Origin: Piscinibacter sp.
GTDB taxonomy: Bacteria; Pseudomonadota; Gammaproteobacteria; Burkholderiales; Burkholderiaceae_C
Length of the DNA: 43,603 nt
NCBI GenBank assembly: GCA_019635485.1
Contig: JAHBZL010000042.1
Location: forward strand, 1 to 43,603
Direction: 5' to 3'
Under the pieces are notes generated by a model. The model made no database searches. It worked only from the letters and a program-made list of their open reading frames with translations, and was not told where the DNA came from. Of this stretch, positions 17,375 to 25,813 are shown one piece after another (within the stretch, counting starts at the first letter, position 1; the number at the start of each line of letters is the position of its first letter). A program made the position numbers and the translations under genes.

Positions 17375-19678
17375 TCAGGCCGTCGCGGGTTCGGCCTTCG
17401 GCTTGTCGCTCTTCTTGTTCGGCGTGATGTCGAGCACCGGCTTGCCGTCGGCGTCGATGTCCACGGTCAGCCGGCCTCCGTCGACCAGCCGGCCGAACAG
17501 CAGCTCGTCGGCCAGCGCGCGGCGGATGGTGTCCTGGATCAGGCGCTGCATCGGCCGCGCGCCCATCAGCGGATCGAAGCCCTTGCTCGCCAGGTGCTTG
17601 CGCAGGCCGTCGGTGAAGGTGACCTCCACCTTCTTCTCGGCCAGCTGGCTCTCGAGCTGGAGCAGGAACTTGTCGACCACGCGCAGGATGATCTCCTCGT
17701 CGAGCGCGCGGAAGCTGACGATCGCGTCGAGCCGGTTGCGGAACTCCGGCGTGAACAGGCGCTTGATGTCGCCCATCTCGTCGCCGCGCTCGCGGGCGTT
17801 GGTGAAGCCGATGGTCGACTTGTTCATCGTCTCGGCGCCCGCGTTCGTCGTCATCACGATGATGACGTTGCGGAAGTCGGCCTTGCGCCCGTTGTTGTCG
17901 GTCAGCGTGCCGTGGTCCATCACCTGCAGCAGCACGTTGAAGACGTCCGGGTGCGCCTTCTCGATCTCGTCGAGCAGCAGCACCGCGTGCGGCTTCTTGC
18001 TGATCGCCTCGGTCAGCAGGCCGCCCTGGTCGAAGCCGACGTAGCCGGGCGGCGCGCCGATCAGGCGGCTCACGGCGTGGCGTTCCATGTACTCGGACAT
18101 GTCGAAGCGGATCAGCTCGATGCCCAGGATGTAGGCGAGCTGGCGCGCGACCTCCGTCTTGCCGACGCCGGTCGGGCCGCTGAACAGGAACGAGCCGATC
18201 GGCTTGTCCGGCTTGCCCAGGCCCGAACGCGCCATCTTGATCGCCGCGGCGAGCGCCTCGATGGCCGGCTCCTGGCCGAACACCACGCTGTTCAGGTCGC
18301 GGTCCAGGCTCTTGAGCTTGCCTCGGTCATCGCTGGACACCGAGGCCGGCGGGATGCGCGCGATCTTCGCGACGATGTCCTCGACCTCGGCGCGCGTGAT
18401 CGTCTTCTTCTGCCGGCTCTTGGGCAGGATGCGCTGGGCGGCGCCGGCTTCGTCGATCACGTCGATCGCCTTGTCGGGCAGGTGCCGGTCGTTGATGTAC
18501 TTGGCCGACAGCTCGGCCGCCGCCTGCAGCGCGCCGAGCGCGTACTTGACGCTGTGGTGCTCCTCGAAGCGCGACTTCAGGCCCTTCAGGATCTCGATGG
18601 TCTGCTCCACCGACGGCTCCACCACGTCGATCTTCTGGAAGCGCCGCGACAGCGCCGCGTCCTTCTCGAAGATGCCGCGGTATTCGGTGAAGGTGGTGGC
18701 CCCGATGCACTTCATCTGGCCCTGGCTGAGCGCCGGCTTGAGCAGGTTGCTCGCATCGAGCGTGCCGCCCGAGGCGGCACCGGCGCCGATCAGCGTGTGG
18801 ATCTCATCGATGAACAGGATCGCGTTGGGCTGGTCCTTCAGGTGTTTGAGCACGCCCTTCAGGCGCTGCTCGAAGTCGCCGCGGTACTTGGTGCCGGCCA
18901 GCAACGCGCCCATGTCGAGCGCGTAGACCACCGAGCTCGACAGGATCTCCGGCACCTCGCCCTGCGTGATGCGCCAGGCCAGGCCCTCGGCGATGGCCGT
19001 CTTGCCGACGCCCGCCTCGCCGACCAGCAGCGGATTGTTCTTGCGCCGCCGGCACAGGATCTGGATCACCCGCTCGACCTCGTGCTCGCGGCCGATCAGC
19101 GGATCGATCTTGCCCTCGCGGGCAAGCTGGTTCAGGTTCTGCGTGAACTGGTCGATCGGCGAGCCCTTGCCCTCGCCCTCTTCCTTCTCGCCCTCGCCGT
19201 TCGAGTTGTTCTCGTTGGACTTGGCCGGCTCCGGCGGATCGCTCTTCTTGATGCCGTGCGCGATGAAGTTGACGACGTCGAGCCGCGTCACGCCCTGCTG
19301 GTGCAGGTAGTAGACCGCGTGCGAGTCCTTCTCCCCGAAGATCGCCACCAGCACGTTCGCGCCGGTGACCTCCTTCTTGCCGCTGCCGGTCGACTGGACA
19401 TGCATGATCGCGCGCTGGATCACGCGCTGGAACCCCAGCGTGGGCTGGGTGTCGACCTCATCGGAACCGCCCACGGTGGGCGTGTTCTCCTTGATGAAGC
19501 CGGCCAGGCTCTTGCGCAGGTCCTCGACGTTCGCCGAGCAGGCGCGCAGCACCTCCGCGGCCGAGGGGTTGTCGAGCAGCGCCATCAGCAGATGCTCGAC
19601 GGTGATGAACTCGTGGCGCTGCTGGCGCGCCTCGACGAACGCCATGTGCAGGCTGACTTCCAGTTCCTGGGCAATCAT
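17375..19678 (-). CDS. clpA: ATP-dependent Clp protease ATP-binding subunit
   Basis: This 767-residue AAA+ unfoldase feeds substrates to ClpP. The N-domain (about residues 1-145, [10 protein letters not shown].. EHLLMALLD) docks ClpS. A charged, low-complexity linker with [10 protein letters not shown] follows. Two AAA+ modules are seen: D1 with GEAGVGKTA and D2 with [12 protein letters not shown] plus the sensor region TNAGAE. An IGF tripeptide in KSTIGFTNA corresponds to the ClpP-binding loop of E. coli ClpA. The start MIAQELEV is conserved, and the ATG overlaps the clpS stop codon (ATGA). Length matches the family. Confidence 0.97.
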   Translation of the reverse strand: MIAQELEVSLHMAFVEARQQRHEFITVEHLLMALLDNPSAAEVLRACSANVEDLRKSLAGFIKENTPTVGGSDEVDTQPTLGFQRVIQRAIMHVQSTGSGKKEVTGANVLVAIFGEKDSHAVYYLHQQGVTRLDVVNFIAHGIKKSDPPEPAKSNENNSNGEGEKEEGEGKGSPIDQFTQNLNQLAREGKIDPLIGREHEVERVIQILCRRRKNNPLLVGEAGVGKTAIAEGLAWRITQGEVPEILSSSVVYALDMGALLAGTKYRGDFEQRLKGVLKHLKDQPNAILFIDEIHTLIGAGAASGGTLDASNLLKPALSQGQMKCIGATTFTEYRGIFEKDAALSRRFQKIDVVEPSVEQTIEILKGLKSRFEEHHSVKYALGALQAAAELSAKYINDRHLPDKAIDVIDEAGAAQRILPKSRQKKTITRAEVEDIVAKIARIPPASVSSDDRGKLKSLDRDLNSVVFGQEPAIEALAAAIKMARSGLGKPDKPIGSFLFSGPTGVGKTEVARQLAYILGIELIRFDMSEYMERHAVSRLIGAPPGYVGFDQGGLLTEAISKKPHAVLLLDEIEKAHPDVFNVLLQVMDHGTLTDNNGRKADFRNVIIVMTTNAGAETMNKSTIGFTNARERGDEMGDIKRLFTPEFRNRLDAIVSFRALDEEIILRVVDKFLLQLESQLAEKKVEVTFTDGLRKHLASKGFDPLMGARPMQRLIQDTIRRALADELLFGRLVDGGRLTVDIDADGKPVLDITPNKKSDKPKAEPATA

Positions 19679-20031
19679 GCGGCCTCCATAATGCACTGCA
19701 ACGGGTGGCCGCCCCGGCGGGCAGCGGCCAGCACCAGCTCAACCTTGGTCGCGGCGACATCCTTGGAGTAGACGCCGCAGACGCCTCGACCCTCATGATG
19801 AATCTTCAGCATGATCTGGGTCGCGGTTTCGAGGTCGCGTTTGAAGTATTCCTGCAAAACCATCACGACGAACTCCATCGGTGTGTAGTCGTCGTTGAGC
19901 ATGACCACCTGGTACATGCGCGGCGGCTGTGTCCGCTGGGTTCGCCGCTCGACCACGACCGCCCCCTGCCCGTCGTCGGGCTTGACCTGCCCCGGCGGGA
20001 CAGGCGGATTGGGAGGGGGCGTGTCGGACAT
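19675..20031 (-). CDS. clpS: ClpA adaptor protein
   Basis: This 118-residue adaptor binds N-degron substrates and delivers them to ClpA. The conserved core is present: [43 protein letters not shown] and [12 protein letters not shown]. It has a flexible Pro-rich N-terminal tail ([13 protein letters not shown]), which in the family controls delivery. ATG 20031 is preferred; a further in-frame ATG at 20040 would overlap the -10 element at 20039-20044. It is translationally coupled to clpA. Confidence 0.96.
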   Translation of the reverse strand: MSDTPPPNPPVPPGQVKPDDGQGAVVVERRTQRTQPPRMYQVVMLNDDYTPMEFVVMVLQEYFKRDLETATQIMLKIHHEGRGVCGVYSKDVAATKVELVLAAARRGGHPLQCIMEAA

Positions 20032-20038
20032 GCAAACC

Positions 20039-20044
20039 ATTCTA
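20039..20044 (-). promoter_or_regulatory. Possible clpS -10 element
   Basis: TAGAAT on the minus strand ends 8 bases before the clpS ATG at 20031, which would make the transcript leaderless or nearly so. No clear -35 hexamer is seen at 17 bp. Confidence 0.35.
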
Positions 20045-20150
20045 TCGAGTCGGGCCGTGCACGATCCATGCCCATGGATATTGAGGCACGGCAACTTTCC
20101 GCAAGTCCCGCCGCCGGCGCGACCGGTCCCCCGACGCAGGGGCACCGTTC

Positions 20151-20180
20151 TTGACACTCGCCGATCCGGCGTCACAGAAT
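20151..20180 (+). promoter_or_regulatory. Promoter of the cold-shock gene
   Basis: TTGACA (20151-20156), a perfect -35, and CAGAAT (20175-20180) are separated by 18 bp, with a GAGGAGG ribosome site about 10 bases before the ATG at 20209. The leader is only about 20 nt, unlike the long structured leader of E. coli cspA. Confidence 0.65.
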
Positions 20181-20208
20181 TCCCGCTTCGACCGCGAGGA
20201 GGCCCCAG

Positions 20209-20445
20209 ATGGCGACCGGCACCGTCAAGTGGTTCAACGACGCCAAGGGGTTCGGCTTCATCGAGCCGGAAGGGGGAGGCGACGACGTGTTCGCCCATTT
20301 CTCCGCCATCCAGATGGAAGGCTTCCGCACGCTGAAGCAAGGCAGCAAGGTGCGGTTCGACATCGTGCAGGGGCCGAAGGGAAAACTGGCCCATAACATC
20401 ACGTCCGACGAAACCTCGCAGGCATCGACACTCGCGGCGCGCTGA
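20209..20445 (+). CDS. cspA: Cold-shock domain protein (CspA family)
   Basis: This 78-residue single-domain nucleic acid-binding protein is an RNA chaperone by family. RNP1 appears as KGFGFIEPE at about 13-21 and RNP2 as [10 protein letters not shown] at about 25-34, after the standard [11 protein letters not shown] opening. The C-terminal tail ([13 protein letters not shown]) is slightly longer than in a minimal Csp. It has its own strong promoter and faces icd. Confidence 0.95.
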   Translation: MATGTVKWFNDAKGFGFIEPEGGGDDVFAHFSAIQMEGFRTLKQGSKVRFDIVQGPKGKLAHNITSDETSQASTLAAR

Positions 20446-20519
20446 GCCGTCGGACGTCCACCCCGCGCCCGCCTTCCCAGGCGGCCGGCGGCCGAGAGCC
20501 CTGTCCCGCGGGAGCATCG

Positions 20520-20541
20520 CGCCGCGCCCGGAGGCGCGGCG
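20520..20541. terminator. Candidate hairpin between cspA and icd
   Basis: CGCCGCGCC (20520-20528) pairs with GGCGCGGCG (20533-20541) across a CGGA loop. It lies 9 bp after the icd stop in the convergent gap. No T run follows on either strand, so it is only a candidate. Confidence 0.4.
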
Positions 20542-20550
20542 GCCCGATCA

Positions 20551-21804
20551 TCACATGTGGTCGATCATCACCTGCCCGAAGCCGGAGCACGACACCTGCG
20601 TCGCGCCGTCCATCAGCCGGGCGAAGTCGTAGGTGACCTTCTTCGAGGCGATCGCCTTCTCCATCGAACTGATCACGAGGTCGGCCGCCTCGGTCCAGCC
20701 CATGTGGCGCAGCATCATCTCGGCAGAGAGGATCTCCGAACCCGGGTTCACGTAGTCCTTGCCGGCGTACTTCGGCGCCGTGCCGTGCGTGGCCTCGAAG
20801 CAGGCGACCGAGTCGGACATGTTCGCCCCCGGCGCGATGCCGATGCCGCCGACCTGCGCCGCCAGCGCGTCGGAGATGTAGTCGCCGTTCAGGTTCAGCG
20901 TGGCGATCACCGAGTACTCCGCCGGGCGCAGCAGGATCTGCTGCAGGAAGGCGTCGGCGATGCTGTCCTTGACGATGATCTCGCGCCCCGTCTTCGGGTT
21001 CTTGAACTTGCACCACGGGCCGCCGTCGATCGGCACGGCGCCGAACTCGCGCTGCGCCAGCGCATAGCTCCAGTCGCGGAAGCCGCCCTCGGTGAACTTC
21101 ATGATGTTGCCCTTGTGGACGATCGTCACGTTGGGCTTGTCGTTGTCGATCGCGTACTGGATCGCCTTGCGCACCAGGCGCTCCGTACCCTCGATCGAGA
21201 CCGGCTTGATGCCGATGCCGGAGGTCTCGGGGAATCGGATCTTCTTGACCCCCATCTCTTCGATCAGGAACTTGATGACCTTCTTCGCCTTGTCGCTCTG
21301 CGACTCGTACTCGATGCCGGCGTAGATGTCCTCCGAGTTCTCGCGGAAGATCACCATGTTGACCTTCTCCGGCTCCTTCAGCGGCGACGGCACGCCCTTG
21401 AAGTACTGCACCGGGCGCAGGCAGACGTACAGGTCGAGCTCCTGGCGCAGCGCGACGTTCAGCGAGCGGATGCCGCCGCCCACCGGCGTCGTCAGCGGGC
21501 CTTTGATCGAGACGACGTAGTCCTTCAGCACCTGCAGCGACTCGGCGGGCAGCCAGACGTCCGGGCCGTAGACCTTGGTCGACTTCTCGCCGGCGTAGAT
21601 CTCCATCCAGTGGATCTTCTTCTTGCCGCCGTAGGCCTTGGCGACTGCCGCGTCGACCACCTTGATCATGACCGGCGTGATGTCGAAGCCCGTGCCGTCA
21701 CCCTCGATGTACGGAATGATGGGGTTGTCGGGCACGTTCAGCGAGAAGTCCGCATTGACGGTGATCTTCTGCCCGCCTTCGGGCACCTTGATGTGCTGGT
21801 ACAT
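20551..21804 (-). CDS. icd: NADP-dependent isocitrate dehydrogenase
   Basis: This 417-residue TCA-cycle enzyme oxidises isocitrate to 2-oxoglutarate. It is the E. coli Icd type: [20 protein letters not shown], with Ser114 at the position of the regulatory phosphorylated Ser113; [24 protein letters not shown]; and [23 protein letters not shown] 21804 begins at the conserved [11 protein letters not shown]; a longer frame to 21855 has no conserved residues. It is monocistronic between a cold-shock gene and a small exported peptide gene. Confidence 0.97.
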   Translation of the reverse strand: MYQHIKVPEGGQKITVNADFSLNVPDNPIIPYIEGDGTGFDITPVMIKVVDAAVAKAYGGKKKIHWMEIYAGEKSTKVYGPDVWLPAESLQVLKDYVVSIKGPLTTPVGGGIRSLNVALRQELDLYVCLRPVQYFKGVPSPLKEPEKVNMVIFRENSEDIYAGIEYESQSDKAKKVIKFLIEEMGVKKIRFPETSGIGIKPVSIEGTERLVRKAIQYAIDNDKPNVTIVHKGNIMKFTEGGFRDWSYALAQREFGAVPIDGGPWCKFKNPKTGREIIVKDSIADAFLQQILLRPAEYSVIATLNLNGDYISDALAAQVGGIGIAPGANMSDSVACFEATHGTAPKYAGKDYVNPGSEILSAEMMLRHMGWTEAADLVISSMEKAIASKKVTYDFARLMDGATQVSCSGFGQVMIDHM

Positions 21805-21858
21805 GGACGTTCGACTCCGCGCGTGGGCGTTGGAAGTGAGGGTTCGGAAAGGCACGGG

Positions 21859-21864
21859 ATTCTA
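21859..21864 (-). promoter_or_regulatory. Possible icd -10 element
   Basis: TAGAAT on the minus strand lies 55 bp upstream of the icd ATG. A TTGACA lies 12 bp further upstream, too close to act as its -35. The assignment therefore rests on the -10 alone. Confidence 0.35.
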
Positions 21865-21962
21865 GTCGACGGTGTCTGTCAACCGACTGACGTCCCTGCC
21901 CGTTGCGATGCTGCCTCCATGTCGGAGGCAGGCTTCCCCACCCCACGACAAAGGTACACAAA

Positions 21963-22139
21963 ATGACCAGGATCCTGGCTGCCCTGACCGCTGCCCTGTT
22001 CACCGTCGGTGTCTACGCCGCCGACAAGCCCGCCATGGAAACGGCCGCCGCCGCGTCGGCACCGATGAAGAAGGCCAAGCACGCGAAGAAGACGAAGAAG
22101 GCTGCCAAGCCGGCCGCCGCCGCCTCGGCCGCGGGCTGA
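21963..22139 (+). CDS. Small exported Lys/Ala-rich peptide, function unknown
   Basis: I do not recognise this 58-residue product. It has a clear Sec signal (MTRILAALTAALFTVGVYA, cleavage near residue 19). The mature part of about 39 residues is almost only Ala, Lys and Pro, with KKAKHAKKTKKAAKP in the middle, so it is strongly basic and probably unstructured. It resembles the small periplasmic Lys/Ala-rich peptides often left as hypothetical in Burkholderiales. Support for a real gene is the signal peptide, the composition, and a strong dedicated terminator at 22173. A polyanion-binding role is only a guess. The ribosome site is weak. Confidence 0.7.
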   Translation: MTRILAALTAALFTVGVYAADKPAMETAAAASAPMKKAKHAKKTKKAAKPAAAASAAG

Positions 22140-22172
22140 GCGCCAGGCCTTCGGGCCCATTCCAGGACACAT

Positions 22173-22200
22173 CGCCCGGCCTCGGCCGGGCGTTTTTCTT
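22173..22200 (+). terminator. Rho-independent terminator of the small peptide gene
   Basis: CGCCCGGCC (22173-22181) pairs with GGCCGGGCG (22184-22192), followed by TTTTTCTT (22193-22200). This is the clearest intrinsic terminator in the window, 33 bp after the stop of the 58-residue gene. Confidence 0.92.
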
Positions 22201-22206
22201 GGCGCC

Positions 22207-22905
22207 TCAGGCGGCCGGGACGACGCAGTAGGCCGGATCGATCGCGGCCGCCAGGCCGTGCCAGAGCGCCCAGGCAGACGCCACCGCCAGCATGGCGCCC
22301 GCCAGCCGGACGGCCAGCGTCTGCGCTGCCGCGCCGTGGCGGCCCGCCAGCCGCAGCCACAGCAGCGGGCCCAGCCAGAGCCCGAGCGCCGAACCTGTGC
22401 CGAACAGCAGCATCAGCGAGGCCCCGCCCAGCGCCGAGCCGCCGAGCGCCGACACCACCAGCGCCGACTGCAGCAAGCCGCAGGGCCAGGCCACCCACAG
22501 CGAACCCGCCGCGCCGGCCCGCATCGGGGCGCCGAGCCAGATCACGCGCGAGGGTGCCGACGGCCGGGCGAGGCGCTGGCCGATGCCCTCGATCCACACC
22601 GGCTGACGACCGCGCCACAGCAACCAGAGACCGAGCGCCACCGCCGCCACCTGCAGCAGCGTCCACAGCGGGCGCAGCACCGCGACCTGGGGCCCCTGCG
22701 TGGCGAGCCAGGCCACGCTGCCGGCAGCGAGCGCACCGCCGGCCGCATAGCTCGCCAGGCGCCCCGCGTGAAAGCCCAGGGTTCCGGCCGTGCCGCCGCC
22801 GCAGGCCTTCAGCACGCCCGTGCAGGCCGGGCCGCACATCGCCGCACAGTGCGGCGCGCTGGCCAGGCCCATCAGCAGCGCAGTGGCGGCCAGGGCGGAG
22901 TTCAT
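22207..22905 (-). CDS. SafE/TauE-like membrane protein associated with cbb3 oxidase
   Basis: This 232-residue inner-membrane protein has about six hydrophobic segments. Near the N-terminus, PHCAAMCGPAC places Cys and Met residues in a metal-binding-like pattern at about residues 19-28. Another Cys lies in WPCGLLQSALV, a motif shared with the DsbD/TauE-SafE-type proteins found in cbb3 oxidase gene clusters. Those are suspected of a role in copper or heme delivery, unproven. It starts 3 bp after the hemN stop, so the two are cotranscribed. Cargo is uncertain; sulfite export, as the family name suggests, is unlikely here. Confidence 0.75.
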   Translation of the reverse strand: MNSALAATALLMGLASAPHCAAMCGPACTGVLKACGGGTAGTLGFHAGRLASYAAGGALAAGSVAWLATQGPQVAVLRPLWTLLQVAAVALGLWLLWRGRQPVWIEGIGQRLARPSAPSRVIWLGAPMRAGAAGSLWVAWPCGLLQSALVVSALGGSALGGASLMLLFGTGSALGLWLGPLLWLRLAGRHGAAAQTLAVRLAGAMLAVASAWALWHGLAAAIDPAYCVVPAA

Positions 22906-22908
22906 GCC

Positions 22909-24315
22909 TCAGATGATGCGCGAAAACCGTTCGCGGGCGCGATCCGCCTGCAGGTGGCGGTCGAACACCATGGCCACGCTGCGGATGAAGTACCAGCCGA
23001 GCGCGGTGACTTGCACGGCTTCCGGCTCGATCTCGACCAGACCGTCCTGCTCGAGCCGGCGCAGTGCCTCGAACTCGGCGGCAAAGTGCTGCTTCACGTC
23101 GATCAGGTGCGCGAGCGCGATCGACTCGAAGTCGAGCCGGCCCTGGCACATGATCGCCATGATGACCGCCCGGCGCAGCAGGTCCTCGCGCGTCAGCGCA
23201 AGACCACGCACCACCGGAAACTGGCCCTGGCGCAGCGCGTCGTAGTACTCCGGCAGCGTTTTCGCGTTCTGGCTGTAGGTGGCGCCGATGCGGCCGATGG
23301 CCGACACACCCAGCCCGATCAGGTCGCAGTCCGGCTGCGTGCTGTAGCCCTGGAAGTTGCGGTGAAGGCGTCCCTGGCGCTTGGCGGCCGCGAGCGAGTC
23401 GCCGGGCAGCGCGAAATGGTCCATCCCGATGTACTGGTAGCCGTGGCCGACGAAGCCGGCGATGGCCTGCGCCAGCATGCGCACCTTGTCTGCGGCCGGC
23501 GGCAGCGCGGCGGCGTCGATGCGGCGCTGCGGCTTGAAGCGCTGTGGCAGGTGGGCGTACGAATACAGCGCGATGCGCTCAGGCCGCAGCTCGGCGACCT
23601 GCTGCACCGTGCGCGCCAGCGATTCGGGCGTCTGGCGCGGCAGGCCGTAGATCAGGTCGACATTGGTTGATTCGAAGCCCAGTTCCCGGGCCGTGACCAT
23701 CAGCGCGGCGACACTCTCCAGGCTCTGCACCCGGTGCACCGCCTGCTGGACCGCCGGATCGAAGTCCTGCACGCCGAAGCTCAGGCGGTTGAAGCCGAGC
23801 CGGGCGAGGTGCCCCAGGCGCGCTGCATCCACTGTGCGCGGATCGACCTCGATCGAGGTCTCGGCGCCAGGCGCGATCCGGAACGCGCGGCGCAGCGCCG
23901 CCATCAGTCGCGCCAGTTCCGCGTCGCTGAGGAAGGTCGGCGTGCCGCCGCCGAAGTGCAGCTGCGACACCGGGCGCCCCGCGCCGAGCTGCGCCACGTG
24001 CAGGTCGATTTCGCGCTCCAGGGCGTCCAGGTACTCGGCCGCCCGCTCGTGATGCTTCGTGACGACCTTGTTGCAGGCGCAGTAGTAACACAGCGACTCG
24101 CAGAACGGGATGTGCACGTAGATCGACAGCGGGCTGCCCCCGCCGATCACGCCGGGGCCGGCGGCCCGTTGCTGCAGGGCCTGGGCATAGTCGGCGGGCC
24201 CGAAGGCGTCGACGAAGCGGTCGGCGGTCGGGTAGGAGGTGTAACGGGGCCCCGCCACGTCCAGCCGGCGCAGCAGTTCTTCGGTGACCACGGGGCCAAG
24301 GGTGGGAGTCAGCAT
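22909..24315 (-). CDS. hemN: Oxygen-independent coproporphyrinogen III oxidase
   Basis: This 468-residue radical-SAM enzyme converts coproporphyrinogen III to protoporphyrinogen IX without oxygen, supporting heme synthesis in low-oxygen growth. The cluster motif CESLCYYCAC at 72-81 gives the radical-SAM CxxxCxxC plus the extra Cys typical of HemN. GPRYTSYPTA at 22-31, GGGTPTFLS and SFGVQDF are also HemN marks. The start is consistent with E. coli HemN, but no Shine-Dalgarno precedes it. A perfect FNR box at 24351-24364 lies upstream. Confidence 0.95.
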   Translation of the reverse strand: MLTPTLGPVVTEELLRRLDVAGPRYTSYPTADRFVDAFGPADYAQALQQRAAGPGVIGGGSPLSIYVHIPFCESLCYYCACNKVVTKHHERAAEYLDALEREIDLHVAQLGAGRPVSQLHFGGGTPTFLSDAELARLMAALRRAFRIAPGAETSIEVDPRTVDAARLGHLARLGFNRLSFGVQDFDPAVQQAVHRVQSLESVAALMVTARELGFESTNVDLIYGLPRQTPESLARTVQQVAELRPERIALYSYAHLPQRFKPQRRIDAAALPPAADKVRMLAQAIAGFVGHGYQYIGMDHFALPGDSLAAAKRQGRLHRNFQGYSTQPDCDLIGLGVSAIGRIGATYSQNAKTLPEYYDALRQGQFPVVRGLALTREDLLRRAVIMAIMCQGRLDFESIALAHLIDVKQHFAAEFEALRRLEQDGLVEIEPEAVQVTALGWYFIRSVAMVFDRHLQADRARERFSRII

Positions 24316-24350
24316 GGCGCAAGACTGTGCCGCGCCCTCCGGCGTGCACC

Positions 24351-24392
24351 TTGATGGGCATCAACCGTCTTGCACTTGTGCGTGCGCACAAT
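24351..24392 (+). promoter_or_regulatory. FNR box and class II promoter between hemN and fnr
   Basis: TTGAT-GGGC-ATCAA (24351-24364) is a perfect FNR box. Its centre at 24357.5 lies 41.5 bp from a start predicted near 24399, and CACAAT (24387-24392) is in the right place for the -10. This fits class II autoregulation of fnr. The same box sits 36-49 bp before the hemN start codon on the other strand, where CACAGT (24329-24324) could be the -10. Confidence 0.8.
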
Positions 24393-24429
24393 GGCCAGAG
24401 TTGACCCGCATCACGAGCCGCCCGCCCCC

Positions 24430-25230
24430 ATGACGACCAAGACCCCGCCTCTCGCCGCCCCGGACGCCGACGCTCGCCACTGCCCGCGCGGCCCTGCGGA
24501 CGGCGTCGTGCCGATCCGGGCGGAGGCCTTCAAGGTCGCCTGCTCGAACTGCAACCTGCGCGAACTGTGCCTGCCGGTCGGACTGTCCGAGCCCGACATG
24601 GACCGGCTCGACGCGCTGGTCGCCAAGCGCCGTGCGGTCCCGCGCGGCGAGGCCTTGTTCCACGCCGGCGACACGTTCCAGTCGCTCTACGCGGTGCGTA
24701 CCGGGTTCTTCAAGACCTGCGTGTCCTCCGAGGACGGCCGCGACCAGGTCACCGGCTTCCAGATGGCGGGCGAGCTGCTCGGTCTGGACGGCATCAGCCA
24801 CGATCGCCACAACTGCGACGCGATCGCGCTGGAGGACTCGCAGGTCTGCGTGATCCCGTTCGCCCAGCTCGAATCGCTGTCGCGCGACTTCACCGCGCTG
24901 CAGCACCAGTTCCACAAGATCATGAGCCGCGAGATCGTGCGCGACCACGGCATGATGCTGCTGCTCGGCAGCATGCGTGCCGAGGAACGCCTGGCGGCGT
25001 TCCTGCTCAACCTGACGCAGCGCCTGCAGGCGCGCGGCTTCTCCGCCTCGTCGCTGATCCTGCGCATGACCCGCGAGGAGATCGGCAGCTACCTCGGGCT
25101 CAAGCTCGAGACCGTGAGCCGCACCTTCTCGAAGTTCCAGGACGAGGGGCTGCTCGAGGTGAAGCAGCGCCACATCCGCATCCTGGACCAGGCCGGACTG
25201 CGCCAGCTGATCAGCAGCACCGCCGCCTGA
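24430..25230 (+). CDS. fnr: FNR-type oxygen-sensing transcriptional regulator
   Basis: This 266-residue CRP/FNR regulator should bind a 4Fe-4S cluster that is lost in oxygen. The ligand set matches E. coli FNR: Cys38, Cys41 and Cys47 in ACSNCNLRELC, plus Cys97 in FFKTCVSS. The C-terminal helix-turn-helix has ETVSR (Glu227, Ser230, Arg231), which recognises TTGAT-type half sites. I start at ATG 24430, because an ATG at 24391 overlaps the -10 and start site of the FNR-box promoter. It converges with the cbb3 operon, which it very likely controls. Confidence 0.95.
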   Translation: MTTKTPPLAAPDADARHCPRGPADGVVPIRAEAFKVACSNCNLRELCLPVGLSEPDMDRLDALVAKRRAVPRGEALFHAGDTFQSLYAVRTGFFKTCVSSEDGRDQVTGFQMAGELLGLDGISHDRHNCDAIALEDSQVCVIPFAQLESLSRDFTALQHQFHKIMSREIVRDHGMMLLLGSMRAEERLAAFLLNLTQRLQARGFSASSLILRMTREEIGSYLGLKLETVSRTFSKFQDEGLLEVKQRHIRILDQAGLRQLISSTAA

Positions 25231-25260
25231 CGCCGGGCGCGCGGCCCGGCCCGGCGCTTT
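25231..25260. terminator. Candidate terminator between fnr and the cbb3 operon end
   Basis: CGCCGGGC (25231-25238) can pair with GCCCGGCG (25249-25256), followed by CTTT on the plus strand. An alternative pairing uses GCCCGGC at 25244-25250. It starts right after the fnr stop. Confidence 0.5.
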
Positions 25261-25514
25261 CAGCGCAACCAGCGCCTGCTGGCCTCGTTCACCTCGTCTG
25301 CGCCCACGCCGAGCAGCATCGTCAGCGCGCCCGCCACCGAGATGACGGCCCAGAAGATCAGGAAGGTCACCGTGTAGACCGCCTGGCGCGAGAGATCGAC
25401 AGGGTCCGCGCCGAACCAGCGCAGATCGCCGGGGTCGACGACCACGAAGACCAGCATCTCCAGCACGCCGGCCATCAGGAAGGCGGGCCAGAGCACGACA
25501 AGGGCGCGCTTCAC
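25260..25514 (-). CDS. Small two-helix membrane protein at the 3' end of the cbb3 operon, unknown
   Basis: I do not recognise this 84-residue product. It has two strongly hydrophobic segments (about residues 4-26 and 45-70) separated by a loop with VDPGDLRWFGADPVDLSR, and a charged tail. It begins with GTG at 25514, preceded by GAGGAGG, only 9 bp after the ccoH-like stop, so it belongs to the cbb3 assembly operon. A role in oxidase maturation or stability is inferred from context alone. Confidence 0.72.
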   Translation of the reverse strand: MKRALVVLWPAFLMAGVLEMLVFVVVDPGDLRWFGADPVDLSRQAVYTVTFLIFWAVISVAGALTMLLGVGADEVNEASRRWLR

Positions 25515-25523
25515 GCGGCCTCC

Positions 25524-25793
25524 TCAGCGCGCCGGCGTCGCCGCATGGTTGCGCGCCTTCTGTGCCGGCGCCAACGGGTCCTTGGGATCGCGCGTGGCGC
25601 TTACGTCGTCGTCCGGGCCGAAGCGCCCGGGCGTGGCGACCACCGGGTCGATGTGCCGCCAGGCGACCACCGCCGTTGCGACGCTCGCGATCACCACCGA
25701 GAGCGGCCCGGCAATGACCATCCAGACCATCGCCGAGCGCCACCAGGGCAGCGCGGCCGGTGCGGAAGCCTTGTCGAGCGATGCGGTTTTCAT
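25524..25793 (-). CDS. ccoH: CcoH/FixH-like small membrane protein
   Basis: This 89-residue single-pass protein has the WW.SAMVWMVIAGPLSVVI segment and a following DPVV that recall FixH/CcoH, which helps assemble cbb3 oxidase. It lies 20 bp after ccoG, the expected position of ccoH. It is clearly shorter than a full FixH domain: after the membrane anchor only a short, charged tail (DVSATRDPKDPLAP..) remains. It may be a minimal CcoH form. The symbol rests on context as much as sequence. Confidence 0.62.
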   Translation of the reverse strand: MKTASLDKASAPAALPWWRSAMVWMVIAGPLSVVIASVATAVVAWRHIDPVVATPGRFGPDDDVSATRDPKDPLAPAQKARNHAATPAR

Positions 25794-25813
25794 GGGGACC
25801 TCCTGCGGGTTCG

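Noticed and set aside
24370-24429. Upstream start codons for fnr
   Set aside because: They lie within the predicted promoter and the extra residues resemble no FNR N-terminus.
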